This document shows, piece after piece, positions 24,703 to 35,509 of a stretch of 64,000 nt of DNA. The DNA lies in assembly GCA_037102815.1 (NCBI GenBank), contig BTPP01000001.1, positions 2,505,001-2,569,000 on the forward strand, in the 5' to 3' direction. Source of the DNA: Neurospora intermedia. Lineage: Eukaryota; Ascomycota; Sordariomycetes; Sordariales; Sordariaceae. Positions within the stretch are counted from its first letter, which is position 1. Each line of letters begins with the position of its first letter. The translations under genes and the position numbers were made by a program. Below the pieces are notes generated by a model. That model had not been told where the DNA came from. It made no database searches and saw only the letters and a list, made by a program, of their open reading frames with translations.

Positions 24703-25511
24703 CTAAAGGTCACCCTTCTCGATCGCCGCCAGGTACCCCTCAAACTGGTCCCAGTCCCTCATGATGATAGAAGCACCTGCTTGCGCCAGGACCTTCTCCA
24801 TCTTAAGTCGTTCCTCGGCCTTGTAGGGTCCCACATAACCAATGACCTTGATGCCCGCCCTCGCCGCGCTTAGCGTTCCGCTCTTGCTGTCCTCGATCGC
24901 CAGGCACTCCTCCGCCTTCTTTCCCAGCTCCTTGAGCGCGTGTAGGTAGATGGCCGGATCGGGCTTGCTCGTCGGCGGGTTCAGACTCGTGGCCGCGCTG
25001 AACACACGGTCGCCAAAGTACTTGTCCTGGCCGACCTTTTCAATGCTGGCCTTGACGCGGCGCAGTGCCGAGCTGCTCACGACCGCGAGCTCGTACTTGC
25101 CCTCAGCCGCCAGGCGCTCGAGCACGCCGTCGACATTGGGGCAGGGCGAGAGCTTTTCCTGGATCTTGGCGATCACCACGTCCTCCTCCTTCTTCACGTA
25201 CATCTCCATTTCCTCATCGGTGAGCGGGAAGCCGTACCGCTCCTGCAGCGAGCGCAGCATGCCCCGGAAGTTCTGGCCAACGAACTCAACGATGAGCGAT
25301 TCGCCCGTGAAAGGCTTTTCGAGCGGGATGTTTTTGGTGGCGGCGATCTGGTTAATCAGGTCGGCGCAGCCTTCGAAGGCAACCTCCTCCGAGAGGACGA
25401 GGGTGTTGTCGCAGTCAAAGAGGAGGGTGTTGATCTGCGTAACGGACTAACTGTTAGAGATCATTCGTACAAGCCTATTTGGTCTGGGGGGATGTCTCTT
25501 ACCTTGCCCAT
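24703..25511 (-). CDS. HAD-superfamily phosphatase (beta-PGM/CbbY-like)
   Basis: Haloacid dehalogenase-fold hydrolase, probably acting on a small phosphorylated metabolite; the substrate is not known. The model is complement join 24703-25434, 25503-25511, giving 246 aa. The first coding exon is just 9 nt (Met-Gly-Lys), followed by a 68-nt GT..AG intron. This gives the start MGKINTLLFDCDNTL, with the nucleophile Asp10 and acid Asp12 of motif I. A helical cap follows (GFPLTDEEMEMYVKKEEDV). Next come motif II (AVVSSSALRR), motif III Lys in SKPDPAIYLH at about residue 160, and motif IV in AIEDSKSGTLSA. Length and cap position fit the phosphoglycolate/beta-phosphoglucomutase-like subfamily. A longer N-terminus is unlikely given the motif I position. 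Confidence 0.9.
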
Positions 25512-28008
25512 TTTGACTGATTGGTAGATGATCGTTTGAGTTGGGTATTGAATGTGTCTTTAGATGATGACGTCGCTAGCGTTCTTCGGCCGTGATCTCC
25601 AAGAGTTCTCGGTTAAGATAAGTAGCCGAAAGGATGATCGTGATGAGCAAATGGGTATCTCGTAAACACGAAGCAAGTTAACTGAAGCTATGAGCAAAAG
25701 TCGTGTACAGCAAGAGCGAAAGCACGTCTGCTAAGAGGCGAGGATCGAGAGCGAGGGTGAGTGCGGTAGGATAGAGGTGGAAGTTATAGCCGTTTCGTAG
25801 GGAGGAAGAGAAGATAAGAGGATGAAGGAGTAAATAAGAGGAAGGAAAGAGCGGGAGAAAGAAGCTTGAAGTACCTACGTAAGGTAAGCGAGAAAGAGCT
25901 ACCTCTACTTACTGAATCCCTAACATGTGGATATCACCTACTTCCCGGTCTCCTTTCCTAACCCACTACATACCAAAGTCCAAGGCACAAAACAATAACG
26001 AAAAGAAGGACCCCTGGGACCAATGGACAGGACAGGACAGGACGTACTCGTGCATCGTCGGTCTTGACCACGGTTACGAGGTCCGTTCCTGAAACCCCAC
26101 CTCACCACATCACACATCACTGCCGCGCTCGGCGCTCGGGGACCACAGTGACAAACCACCAAACTGCTGAACCTTCGAGACGGGATTCGATCGATCTTCT
26201 CGATCACTTTCTGAATGTTGCTCTGACCCCTCACATCACCCTGAGCACCTAGCACCCCCTCTCGTACACCTTTCTTTTCCTGAGGAAACGTGCAGACGGA
26301 TGCCTTCTCCAGTCCAGACAGGATGTTGATCGGCGTCAGAGTACTAGTGGTAGTGGGGCTCTCGGTGATGTCATTGGACAGAAGCCCCACCGTGACATAG
26401 AGCGGGGCCTATGAAGTACGCTAAGGACCTTCTAACTTGTTAACAGTAGCACTAAGAGATTGCTAGAGCGATAGCTAGTTATATAACTATCATCATCAAT
26501 GAGACCAAGAACATCGTGCAACCGGCAAGGACAGGCCTCGGTCGAACCATCTTCACGAACAACACAGCAACAAAACCGAAACCAGGTGAAAGCGCTCGAT
26601 TCAAAATTCGAGTCCAGAACCTCACAGAAACTTGGACCCGGACCCTGCGAATCTTTTGTCCAACAAAAATGTCTTAACCGTAGAGAGATGCTTCCCAACC
26701 CCCATTGAGATCAGCACAAGAATGGTGATCAAGTCAGCACTCAGTAGAACAGCCATCGATGAGAGTCAAAAAAAAAAAAGAAAAAGAAAAACAAATGAAA
26801 CAGAAAGCAGTACACTATAAGTGACGACGCGGGAAAGGTAAGACCGAGTGATTACTTCCGCTTCTGCTCATTCTCCCATTATGCCGCGTTTCCCGATCGA
26901 CCAGCCAGCCGGTTATATGTAATGCTTGGCTTGGCGGGGTGTTGGAATGGCCGCTGTTGGGGAGACGGGCCGACCTAACAATGTCGTTGTTCCTCTTGTT
27001 TGTATGTGCTTTCAAAAATCCCGTGATGAGAGCCAAGATGAAGTGAATAGTGGACAAAGTTGAATCATCGGTCTAGTCGGGTGTATGCAGTTGGATTCGA
27101 CCCCGCCGTGGCTTCCCCATATGATAGTGTGTGTTTACTTGGTCAACATGTTGTAGCTGGAACTTGCTCATATTCCCACATGTTGCTCCGCAACGTCTTT
27201 CAGCAAGTTATGATTTCTCTCCAAGGTCAAGTCGAGAAGAAAGTAATTTTCTGGGCACATTGATTTTCATTCTGTAGTAACTATGTCCATCTATCAGTTC
27301 TAGCCACCCCGCTTGGTAGCCTATGGTCACGATCAAATTTTCTCTTCGTCTTTGTCGTTTGGTGGTGGTGGCCGAGGATTGTCACCTTGAAACCATTCCG
27401 AGATGCAATATTCTGAGCCGTCTTCTATAAAAGATATAGCCATTTGATATCTAAGCCTGCTATGGTATTCCCATTGACGTTGGCCTCGCGTGTCTCTGGC
27501 TATTGTTTAACCTTGAGAGAACGCAACATGCTAAGAGAGACCAGCGCCCTTTCCTCTCCCAACATTCACAACAAGGGGGCCTATGAACTTTTGTTGGGGA
27601 TACTCATTATCATCAAAATTGTCATCACCAGCTCCCACCACACATGCCGCCTAAACCAACAATACCAATCTCAATGCGAGCCCTAACGCGATGAAAGCTG
27701 AGCACCAAAAAAGAAACGAATCCAGTAACGCCCAAATATGGTGGACCATGGTCAAGAACCGCACGTGGCGGACAGAGACCAAAGTAAATGCCCCCGGGTA
27801 GAAAACAAATCCAGCACGCCCACCATTCTACATACCCTCAAGGGGGTGGGTCCGAACAGGTTCCCGAATGTTTGTCGAAGGCCGGCGTTGAAAGCTGTTC
27901 TTCAGGCCAATCCTGAAGACTGCTGGTCCCTTCCTGTTAAGACAAGAAGGACAAAGGTATCCGAGGGTGAACTACTACAGAAAACCGATACTCATCGCTT
28001 GGACCCGT
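25512..28008. other. 2.5 kb intergenic region
   Basis: Between the HAD start and the Hsp40 stop, both on the minus strand. The first part is purine-rich (AGAGAAAGA-like, about 25740-25880) on the + strand and is probably the HAD leader. GGACA repeats lie near 26025-26045 and an A-rich tract near 26768-26790. Open frames here are short and have no protein-like composition. Nothing else is supported. Confidence 0.45.
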
Positions 28009-29359
28009 TTAGAGGATTTCCTTCAGTTTTTCCTTTTGTTCAGGCGTCAAGCTGGTGGGGAACTTGACATTATACTTGACGATGAGGTTGCCCCGTTGGC
28101 CTGGTTGCTTCGAGATGGGCATGCCCAGGCCCGGATATACATCTTGGCTCCCAGGTTGTGTCGGGCCGGCCTTCTCAATGTTAATGCTCTTGCCGTCGAT
28201 CGTCGTGATGGTTCTCTTCCACCCTGTCAATGCCTCCTTGAGGTCTAAGTCGATAGTGTGAATGAGGTCGTTGCCGTCCCGAGTGAAAAGCGGATGTGGT
28301 TTCTAATACAAACACTGTCAGCTGGTCATTCCTTCAAAAAGGCAATGCGTGAGGAAAGGGGAGGGAGTTTATACGTACCTCTTCGACGACGAACACCAAA
28401 TCCTGCTGGCCACCCTCTTCTTGATCACCAACACCCTTGAACCGGATTTTGCTACCCTTCTTGAGGCCGGGCTTGATTGGTACCTCCAAGACGGTATCGC
28501 TCGTCGTGCGCTTACCGGTCTCGTCAAAGGTCTTGCGCTTGATCTTCATTTTCTTCGTCGTGCCGTGGAACAGATCCTCGAGGGATACGGGCAAGGGGCG
28601 TTCAACTGTCGTGACTTCGGGTGTTGCTTGGCGGGCGCTGCGCATGTTGTCGCCGCCGCCGAAGGGGCCGGCTCTCGCAGTTCGGCGCGGTCCTGCACCA
28701 CCACGCGCAGCATTAAAGAGGATGTCTTCAAAACCCATTCCGCCCATGCCACCACCCATGCCACCGCCCATGCCACCGCCCATCTTTTCATCCCGGAAAG
28801 CATCCCGGAAGAGGTCCTCGGGGTTGGTAAAATTGAATCCATAGGAAAATGTTCTCGCACCTCCTCCGCCACCAGGCATGCCTCCTCCTCCGAAGAAAGA
28901 AGCAAAGCCCTCGGGCATGCCACCGGCTCCGGCAAATGGGTTTGCGCCGCCCTCAGTCGGGGGCGGGCCGCCTCTCAGGATAAATTCAAGGCCGAACTGA
29001 TCGTACATCTTGCGTTTCTCGGGATCCGAAAGGATTTCATACGCCTGAGAGCACTCCTTGAATTTCTCGGCAGCCTCCGGGTTGTCCTTGTTCTTGTCGG
29101 GGTGCCATTTTAGGGCGGCTTTCCTGGTGAGGGGTCAGCAGGGGTCCACTGATGGCTGTAAGAGAGGATGATGTGAATGCCAAAGTGAAAGTAGGACGGC
29201 ATAGGGAAGAGGAGATCTCTCCCTCGATCTTATACCGCGAGAGCAGTTATGTGGGGTTTCGGGTTGGAGATATGCTTACCTGTAGGCTTTCTTGATCTCG
29301 TCCTGGGTAGCCGTAGGGCTGATCCCTAGCAGGTCGTAGAGCTTCGTTTCCTTGACCAT
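28009..29359 (-). CDS. class II Hsp40 co-chaperone (Sis1/DnaJB type)
   Basis: J-domain co-chaperone that stimulates cytosolic/nuclear Hsp70 and delivers clients. The model is complement join 28009-28302, 28379-29123, 29280-29359, giving 372 aa. The J domain is residues 1-70 with the HPD triad at 34-36 ([13 protein letters not shown]). The first intron falls inside the J domain, after KKAY. A Gly/Phe then Gly/Met-rich linker follows, including [19 protein letters not shown]. The two C-terminal beta-domains contain [19 protein letters not shown] and [10 protein letters not shown]-like sequence. There is no CxxCxGxG zinc finger, so it is type II (Sis1, DNAJB1, S. pombe Psi1) and not Ydj1. It ends in a helix [10 protein letters not shown] but lacks a classical EEVD-binding annotation visible by eye. 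A heat-shock-element-like site sits 65 bp upstream. Confidence 0.94.
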
Positions 29360-30763
29360 CTTTGTGACGCGATATTAGAGACGAGTGTAGTGTATGTGAG
29401 TCTAGTAAGAATGTAGAGGCTGTTTCGCGAAGCTTGATTAGAGCCGCGAAGGGTCTCGGCGGTCGTTAGGTGCAAGGGAGAACGATTAACCCGACGTGTT
29501 CTGTGTTATTGTAGTGGTGCGGGTAGGGTAATTAAGATAGAGTAAGGTAGCGATGACAGATGCGTATTAGACGTTAGCGATTCTATAGCGCTCGTGGGTC
29601 TCTTGGATGGCTCGTAAAGCGCCTGTCAAAGTCGATCTTGATGGAATGCGCGAGAGCAAATTCGCAATGCAAGAGTAGGGATTTCAGATATTGAACAGAA
29701 TTGAGATGCAACACAGAGTCGGAGAGGGAAGCTATCACTTGGTGGAAGAGGGAGGGACAAGGCCATAAAATGCCTTGGCGAAGGGCGTGTGTAGCAGGAA
29801 CAGGAGGTTGTAGAACCTTCGACCGTGAGCCTATCGGCTTCCAAGACCTGGAGATAGTGACGCAGGGCTCGCGTAGTGGGTACATACTAAAAGTAGCGCC
29901 TGTTAGTAATCTTCATGTCCTCGGGCAATTTGCTGCTGTTGGGAAAGAGTAATACTAACAGTGTAAGTCCAGACCAAGTCCCCACTAACTGATGCGGGCC
30001 GCCAAGCCAGCTAGCAGGTGGAAGGGAAGCTCCATCAGTTGACCTTCGCTTGACCTCAGCGCGAAACTGTCAGCAGCAGTCTCGTGCTGAGCGGTTGGGA
30101 CGGGAGCACCTATCAAAGATGAACATCATCACCCAGCACCTTCGATGGGCTGCACATCACCAGTTATTTGAAAGTTAGATGCAGCTCAGTTTGTCACATC
30201 AGTATACCCATTCGCCCGCAATCCCATTTTCTGGTACTCATTCGCATGAATCAGGATCGATTGCCGTAAATCACGATTGCAATTCAACATCAATCATCCT
30301 TACATTGTGCCCTATAACAAGGCAACGAAGGTTGCACAACCTCATGGAAGCCAACAGCAAGCAACGGCCGCACTCGATCTTTTATTGACAGCCCCATGAT
30401 AAGGAACATCCGCGAAAACACCACACAAACCAGACCTGAATAGCCCACCACAGAACTTGTAGTCAGGAGCAGATCTAAGTCAAAGCATGTTCTCAAGAAC
30501 TTCTCCATATGAAGGATTAAATCAGCTTGTCAAATATGTGTCATCAACCACCAAGGAGAAGCAAAGCGAACCTCTACTTCTCGAATCACGACAGTACAGA
30601 GCAGATCTAGAACAATTTAGACCCGAGGCCTACTGTCATGACTCTCCGAATAAACCCGGTTGACCTGCTCTGATGACCCCTGACAAAGGCAAAAACAGAT
30701 GTGCAAAAACACTCCAAAACAAATATCAAAAGGAATAATCCACATTGCATGGGGTGTCCTAAC
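29360..30763. other. intergenic region with Hsp40 promoter
   Basis: About 1.4 kb between the Hsp40 start and the stop of the DUF6454-like gene. The part nearest 29360 carries the Hsp40 promoter, including an HSE-like site. No ORF with protein-like features is seen in the remainder. Confidence 0.5.
29424..29436 (-). promoter_or_regulatory. heat-shock-element-like site upstream of Hsp40
   Basis: The bases TTC-GC-GAA-GC-TTG form three alternating 5-bp units with one mismatch to the HSE pattern TTCnnGAAnnTTC. The site lies about 65-77 bp before the Hsp40 start codon. Heat-shock factor control of Sis1-type genes is well known; that this particular site is used is inference. Confidence 0.4.
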
Positions 30764-31839
30764 TCAAACCGCTTCGTACACATAGAGAGTCGAATTCCTT
30801 TCGTCGGGCAGGAAGAACAGCCTCATCTTACCGTCCACGACAGCCACATCCATTGGATTCTTGGTCATTGCAGCACCATGTTCCGACACCAAGGTCACAG
30901 GAACCTCGTGTAAAGGAACCATAGTTTCCATGTCCACTATCGCGATACCGCCGATTCGCGTGTTCGCCAAGTCTGCAACGCCAGAGCATAACATCACCGG
31001 CCGGGTTTCGTAAAGCTCGTAACGTCCCAGGAATTTGCAATCCTGATAGTCAATGAAGCTGCTCGGATTCCTGACCACTGCCCGCGGCTGAGTGAACTTG
31101 GGCGGCGCCAGATGCTTGTCGTGCCCGTTCCAGATCGATGCTTTGCGCGACCCCCAGTTCAAGGTGACCACAGTCCCGGACTTCGTGTCGTGGACCGCTC
31201 CTCCCTGGTGGTCTGCAACGCTCAGGATGAGCTCTGGTACCAGCGTGTCGGGGCGCATCCTCACAAGCGTTCCTGTTGTGTTGGGACGGTACTGGGAGAG
31301 GGTGGCCCAGATGTAGGTTCCATCGTAGTCAATGCCGCCGTTGTGGTACTACTTGTGCTGTCAGCCGCGGTAACATTGTTAAGAACGGGCTGCGCAACGG
31401 ACGGACAGACCTCGAGAGACTTGGCGTGTGAGATTGAGGCATCAGCAATACGCTTCCCTTTGCCATCGAAGATGATCATATGGGCGAACCCTTCGCCAGC
31501 TGTGCGATCCGTGCCGTTGATGGTCCCATTGTATTTGACCGTCGGCACAATGTATTCACCAGCCGACACGAAGTAGCGGTCATTGCCGATACGAACTATT
31601 CCTTCGGGCTCGTAGGTATCGCCTTCGAATTGAACCTTATCGACAAGTTTCCATTTCGTTGAACGATCAAGCTCTACAATTTGACGAATGATCTCTTTTG
31701 AGTCGGACGCAGCGCCGGGAAGAGGGTGGGGGTGAGGGACGAAGGGTACGTCAGGTTGAAGGATGGTGATGTTGAGACCTCCAGATGGTTGCGGAGTTTT
31801 GGAAAAGAGCAAAGAGAGTACGGTAAGTGCTCTCAACAT
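30764..31839 (-). CDS. secreted DUF6454-like beta-propeller protein
   Basis: Probable extracellular protein of unknown function, similar in style to the fungal/bacterial DUF6454 proteins. The model is complement join 30764-31348, 31411-31839, giving 337 aa with one 62-nt intron. The N-terminus MLRALTVLSLLFSKTPQPSG looks like a short signal peptide. The body has repeated strand-like blocks with Asp/Gly turns: YEPEGIVRIGNDRYFVSAGE, GGIDYDGTYIWATLSQYRP, HDTKSGTVVTLNWGSRKAS, SFIDYQDCKFLGRYELYE. It ends with MRLFFLPDERNSTLYVYEAV. This suggests a five- to seven-bladed propeller. N-glycosylation sequons are present (NGTINGT). The splice junction HAKSLE to YHNGGIDYDG is well supported, because the read-through frame past it becomes low-complexity. 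No catalytic residues can be assigned. Confidence 0.8.
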
Positions 31840-32776
31840 CGTGCCAACTGGGCAGACAGGAGCAGTTTCAGTTGTAGTACTCTTTGCTCAATGTCACTGG
31901 TTGTGGAGGTTTACCAGGTGTACCAGGATCAGTGGCATTCCCTCCCGTCCCGGAAGATCGAAACAGCCAAGTGCGGAGTATAGTATGCGGGGGCACGGCC
32001 CGGCGCCGGGAAACAACAACATTCAAACAAGCATTGCCGATCGATCGGCCGGCCGTCTTCTTGTGCACAGGTCCCGATTCATTCTCCATACTTCAAAATA
32101 TTTACTACCTATACAACAACGCCGATGCGGGGTTGGTCTGTAGACTGATTATAAGAAACTTTCCACGCACCCCCTGACTGTGAATTGCCCTTTTTGTGAA
32201 GCCCAAGTCCATCATGAAATGCTGTGACCTCGAAAAACCCCGAGTATTGATCCAGACTAGGTAGTATCGATATGGAACCTACCTACCTAGGTAACAACAA
32301 CACATCTGTAAATGTTCTTTCCCAATGAGAACTATGCAAGCAACTGAGTGCTCTTCCCGCCTTCCCCTTTTGACTTGTGTCTTTTGTCGGACTGAATACC
32401 TCTAAACGTCGGACCTGACAGGTTTCGGGTTGTTTCCTAGACCCCAAGTCATCCAGAAGAAAAATGTGACCTAGTCCCCTCTGTCCGTTCAGTCAATTGC
32501 TTACTATCTCATTGATCTCTACTAAATTTCGAGGTCGCAGCCGTTGCTCCTCGCTTGCCATCATCAAACACATTAGGTTCTCGCCTTCCGTTGCTTGACT
32601 GAATCGAACGTGCTTGCACGTCAGCTGTGGTCGGTAACAGAATTATTCAGTTGACAAAGCACGCAGGCAGTATGTAATACTCACAATTGCGTGCTATTAC
32701 CATGCCTGGAAGAATCGCTTGACTGACCCCCCGACAGAGGTCGGATCTTTCGGTAGATGTGGCACCTGGTAAGGCC

Positions 32777-33154
32777 CTAGCTTTCTTGATCTGAAGGAAG
32801 AGCCTTCTCATTGCTCTCTTCTCCAGAAGAAGCTTGATAAACGGTTATTGCTCCAGCTATGGCTCCTCTTTGAGAAAGCAGCGCAAGCGAGTTGAGGTCG
32901 GCCAGCATGCTCGCTATCCTCGATTTGTTACCCCATTCTGCTTCCATCTCGTTGATGAGGTTGTTCTCTCTCTGGTCCAACAGGGATTCTTCCTACTCAG
33001 CGGTAGAGATTGATGGTCCTCAACCCTTCACTACAACACTCTCTGCGGCAGACACACCGTCAAGCGAGGTGCTTTTGGCAACTGGAAGTGCCAGGGCCAA
33101 AGGTATGCCAAATAATTGAGCGGCGGCGCTTACCAGCTCGCGTGAGTCATCCAT
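32777..33154 (-). CDS. doubtful small gene or decayed ORF
   Basis: Unrecognised. Reading the minus strand from ATG at 33154, one frame runs 126 codons to a stop at 32777 and is broken only by TGA (33020-33022) and TAG (32993-32995). Two readings are possible. (1) A two-exon gene, 33134-33154 plus 32777-32992, with a strong GTAAGC donor and a 141-nt intron ending in the TAG. It gives 78 aa: MDDSREL joined to EESLLDQRENNLINEMEAEW and more. (2) A decayed single-exon ORF in which both stops could be C-to-T changes of Arg and Gln codons. The last 72 codons look helical and protein-like (ADLNSLALLSQRGAIAGAI). The supposed intron also reads like protein, which is why this stays open. Confidence 0.3.
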
Positions 33155-33450
33155 TCAACTGTTAGCTAGTTCTGATGCTCATGATAGTACATCTGCTACC
33201 GTCACTGCCAGATCGACTCTTCGACGTCTGCGAGACATGGCGCCCGCCTAGACATGTCGAGCTTGGGAGCATACTAGTTAGTATGTTGCATAACCGCGTC
33301 CTTGTTGTCGTCCATACTCCCCTCAACAGAAGTTGCGCACCGGATGTTCTGGAAAAGGTATCGGTTCTGTGTCATGTCGAGCGGACATCTGATTTTGAAC
33401 CTTGCTGTCAGAAAAGGCCGATGTGGTTCAGCCCTTATTTCAACCCCAGG

Positions 33451-33467
33451 TTTTTTTTTTTTTTTTT
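33451..33467. repeat. poly(T) tract
   Basis: A run of 17 T in gene-poor DNA. Confidence 0.9.
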
Positions 33468-33571
33468 GTTTGGGTCTGCTTATCCTCGCCACGCGGTGAT
33501 CACCAGCATATGGAGTCGGGCAGAACGGACACCCCCAGCGCTTGCAGCATGCCGCGATGACTGGGCAAGTC

Positions 33572-33599
33572 TTTTTTTTTTTTTTTTTTTTTTTTTTTT
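33572..33599. repeat. poly(T) tract
   Basis: A run of 28 T about 100 bases from the preceding T run. Confidence 0.9.
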
Positions 33600-34967
33600 G
33601 CGACAAACGGAAGTAATTCGACACTCCGAGAGCTCGTTTGTGTCTACATCGCGAATTCTTTGAGGCGAAGAGACCGAGTGAGGGTCCGAAACATGAGGAT
33701 TCAAATAAGCTTGATCGGACTGCATGGTACCTGGTTTCTTGGCAGGAGAACGTTCGACGCCATCCCGACAGTGCCGATGAAGCTAATCCGACAACGGTAT
33801 GGACGGAAATTCAACGTTGACTGAGGCAGACTGACGGTGTGACAGTGCCCCTTGTGGTCACCGCAAATTGTCGGCAGATTCAGGTTGTACGGGCAGACGG
33901 GATATAAAAGCATAACAAAGCCTACGTGTGTGTTAAAAATCGTTCCGCCTTTTTGCTCCCGCACGTTGGAAGGTTTCGGATGCCATGTGATTGTTCACTT
34001 GAATGGGTTGGAACCCTTGGAAAATCACTGCTGCACCCGAGGCAAGACGCCGCGTGTACGAGTGCGGCACAGCGACCCTGCCACAGTGGCGTCGCTCAAA
34101 GAAGCGGGCCAGCTGAGGATGTGTGACGTATGATTGGACAATGAAGTGTGACGTGCCCACACCTTGATGTCATGCAGAGCTCCACTCATTGGACTCTTGG
34201 AGAGCTTGATCTGCGGCCGGCAGTCGACGGCTCGTCATTTAGCGGCGCGTCCGGGGCGGAACCACTGTGTGATCGGCCGTCCACCGTCAAATTAGCGAGC
34301 TCATGATATTTTCTCAGGGGCAAAGAAGTGTTCTACAGCTTCGAAATGGTGGCTTTGACGACTGAATGGCAAAAGTTGGCAAGGAAAGAACCCAATTGAC
34401 TCGCGGGATAGCTGTTCTCGCAAAGCTAAAGCTGTCATGTGTCCACTATCAGGTTTGCTACTGGGAAGTGTTTGTTGCTCGCTCGGGCGACTACCTAACA
34501 TCGTACATGGAAGGTCCACGGCCTCGTGTAACCACTTTACGTTACGAAACTTTACCTACCTCTACACTAATCTATCATTAGATTTCAGGCAACTTCCTTA
34601 ACCTCCCAGTTGTAGAAAGATCAGCTCTCGTTGGTGCTGCCTCTGAAGCTTTGAATTACAGGCTCTTTGTTTCGTCACTTCCAGAAATTTGCGTCTGGCT
34701 GAGACTGGCAGGTGGTGTGAGAAAAAGTCCGAACACGCTTATACCAACTCAGACCCAGCGAGTGTCCGGACCTTTTTTCCTGCCACTTACGGGGTACTTT
34801 TTGGAGTATCCAGCCGATCACCCTGTTAGAGAAAGTGTGAATAACCACTAGATTATGTGACAACGAAATATGCGCATGCTCACACGCCGATGGACTATGA
34901 AAGTTCGTTACATTTGTTTCTCATAATTGAAAAATGTGTCTTGCTCTTTCTCATCCTTTTCTGTTGT

Positions 34968-35014
34968 CTTCTTCTTCTTCTTCTTCTTCTTCTTGTCAAC
35001 CGTACTTCGAACAC

Positions 35015-35050
<36 letters not shown>

Positions 35051-35084
35051 TTTTTTTTTTTTTTCTCTCTCTCTCTCTCTCTCT
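34968..35084. repeat. compound CTT / poly(C) / poly(T) / CT tract
   Basis: About nine CTT units (34968-34994), a short unique spacer, then 35 consecutive C (35016-35050), 14 T (35051-35064) and about ten CT units (35065-35084). It is all-pyrimidine on the + strand for nearly 70 bases, about 430 bp upstream of the MARVEL gene. Runs this long are often mis-sized in assemblies. Confidence 0.95.
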
Positions 35085-35509
35085 GCCTTTACACCGGTCA
35101 CGTAAGGTACGGTAACAACCGCTGCAGAACAGAGTGCCACCTGCAACATCCACTCGCGAGATCCATCCGGACCTCCAAGTCGGTGGCCTCCAGCCTCCTT
35201 GGCTTCACCACGAGACCCCTGATCCCTTCTGGCCAGCTGCCTTCTCTTCAACCGCCAAAGGAACCGACCCACCAGTTCCAAGGACGGTCCCACACCGCAG
35301 ATTGCGATACCCTAGAGAAATAAACAGGACGACCTAGGGAGCATTCCCAAACCTTACTTCAACACCATCTTCGACTTTCACACAAACCAAATCATATAAC
35401 CTACCTTCATCCCCGAATACGACCGGCTCCCGCCTACCCCCCCTCCTCGATCGAGTGAACCCTAGCGGAAGCGAGCAGTCAACCGAAAACACACTTCATA
35501 TCTCATATC

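Larger units (their letters stand above)
31840..35509. other. gene-poor region with homopolymer and microsatellite tracts
   Basis: A 3.7 kb divergent region. It carries two poly(T) runs (33451-33467 and 33572-33599) and a large compound CTT/poly(C)/poly(T)/CT tract (34968-35084). One doubtful small gene is listed separately (32777-33154). No other coding exon is supported. Confidence 0.5.

Noticed and set aside
25938-26390. 150-codon minus-strand frame
   Set aside because: No domain and no protein-like periodicity; part of the intergenic region before the HAD gene.
27085-27150. Possible tRNA T-arm (GGATTCGACC on the + strand)
   Set aside because: No matching acceptor stem, D-arm or anticodon arm could be folded around it.
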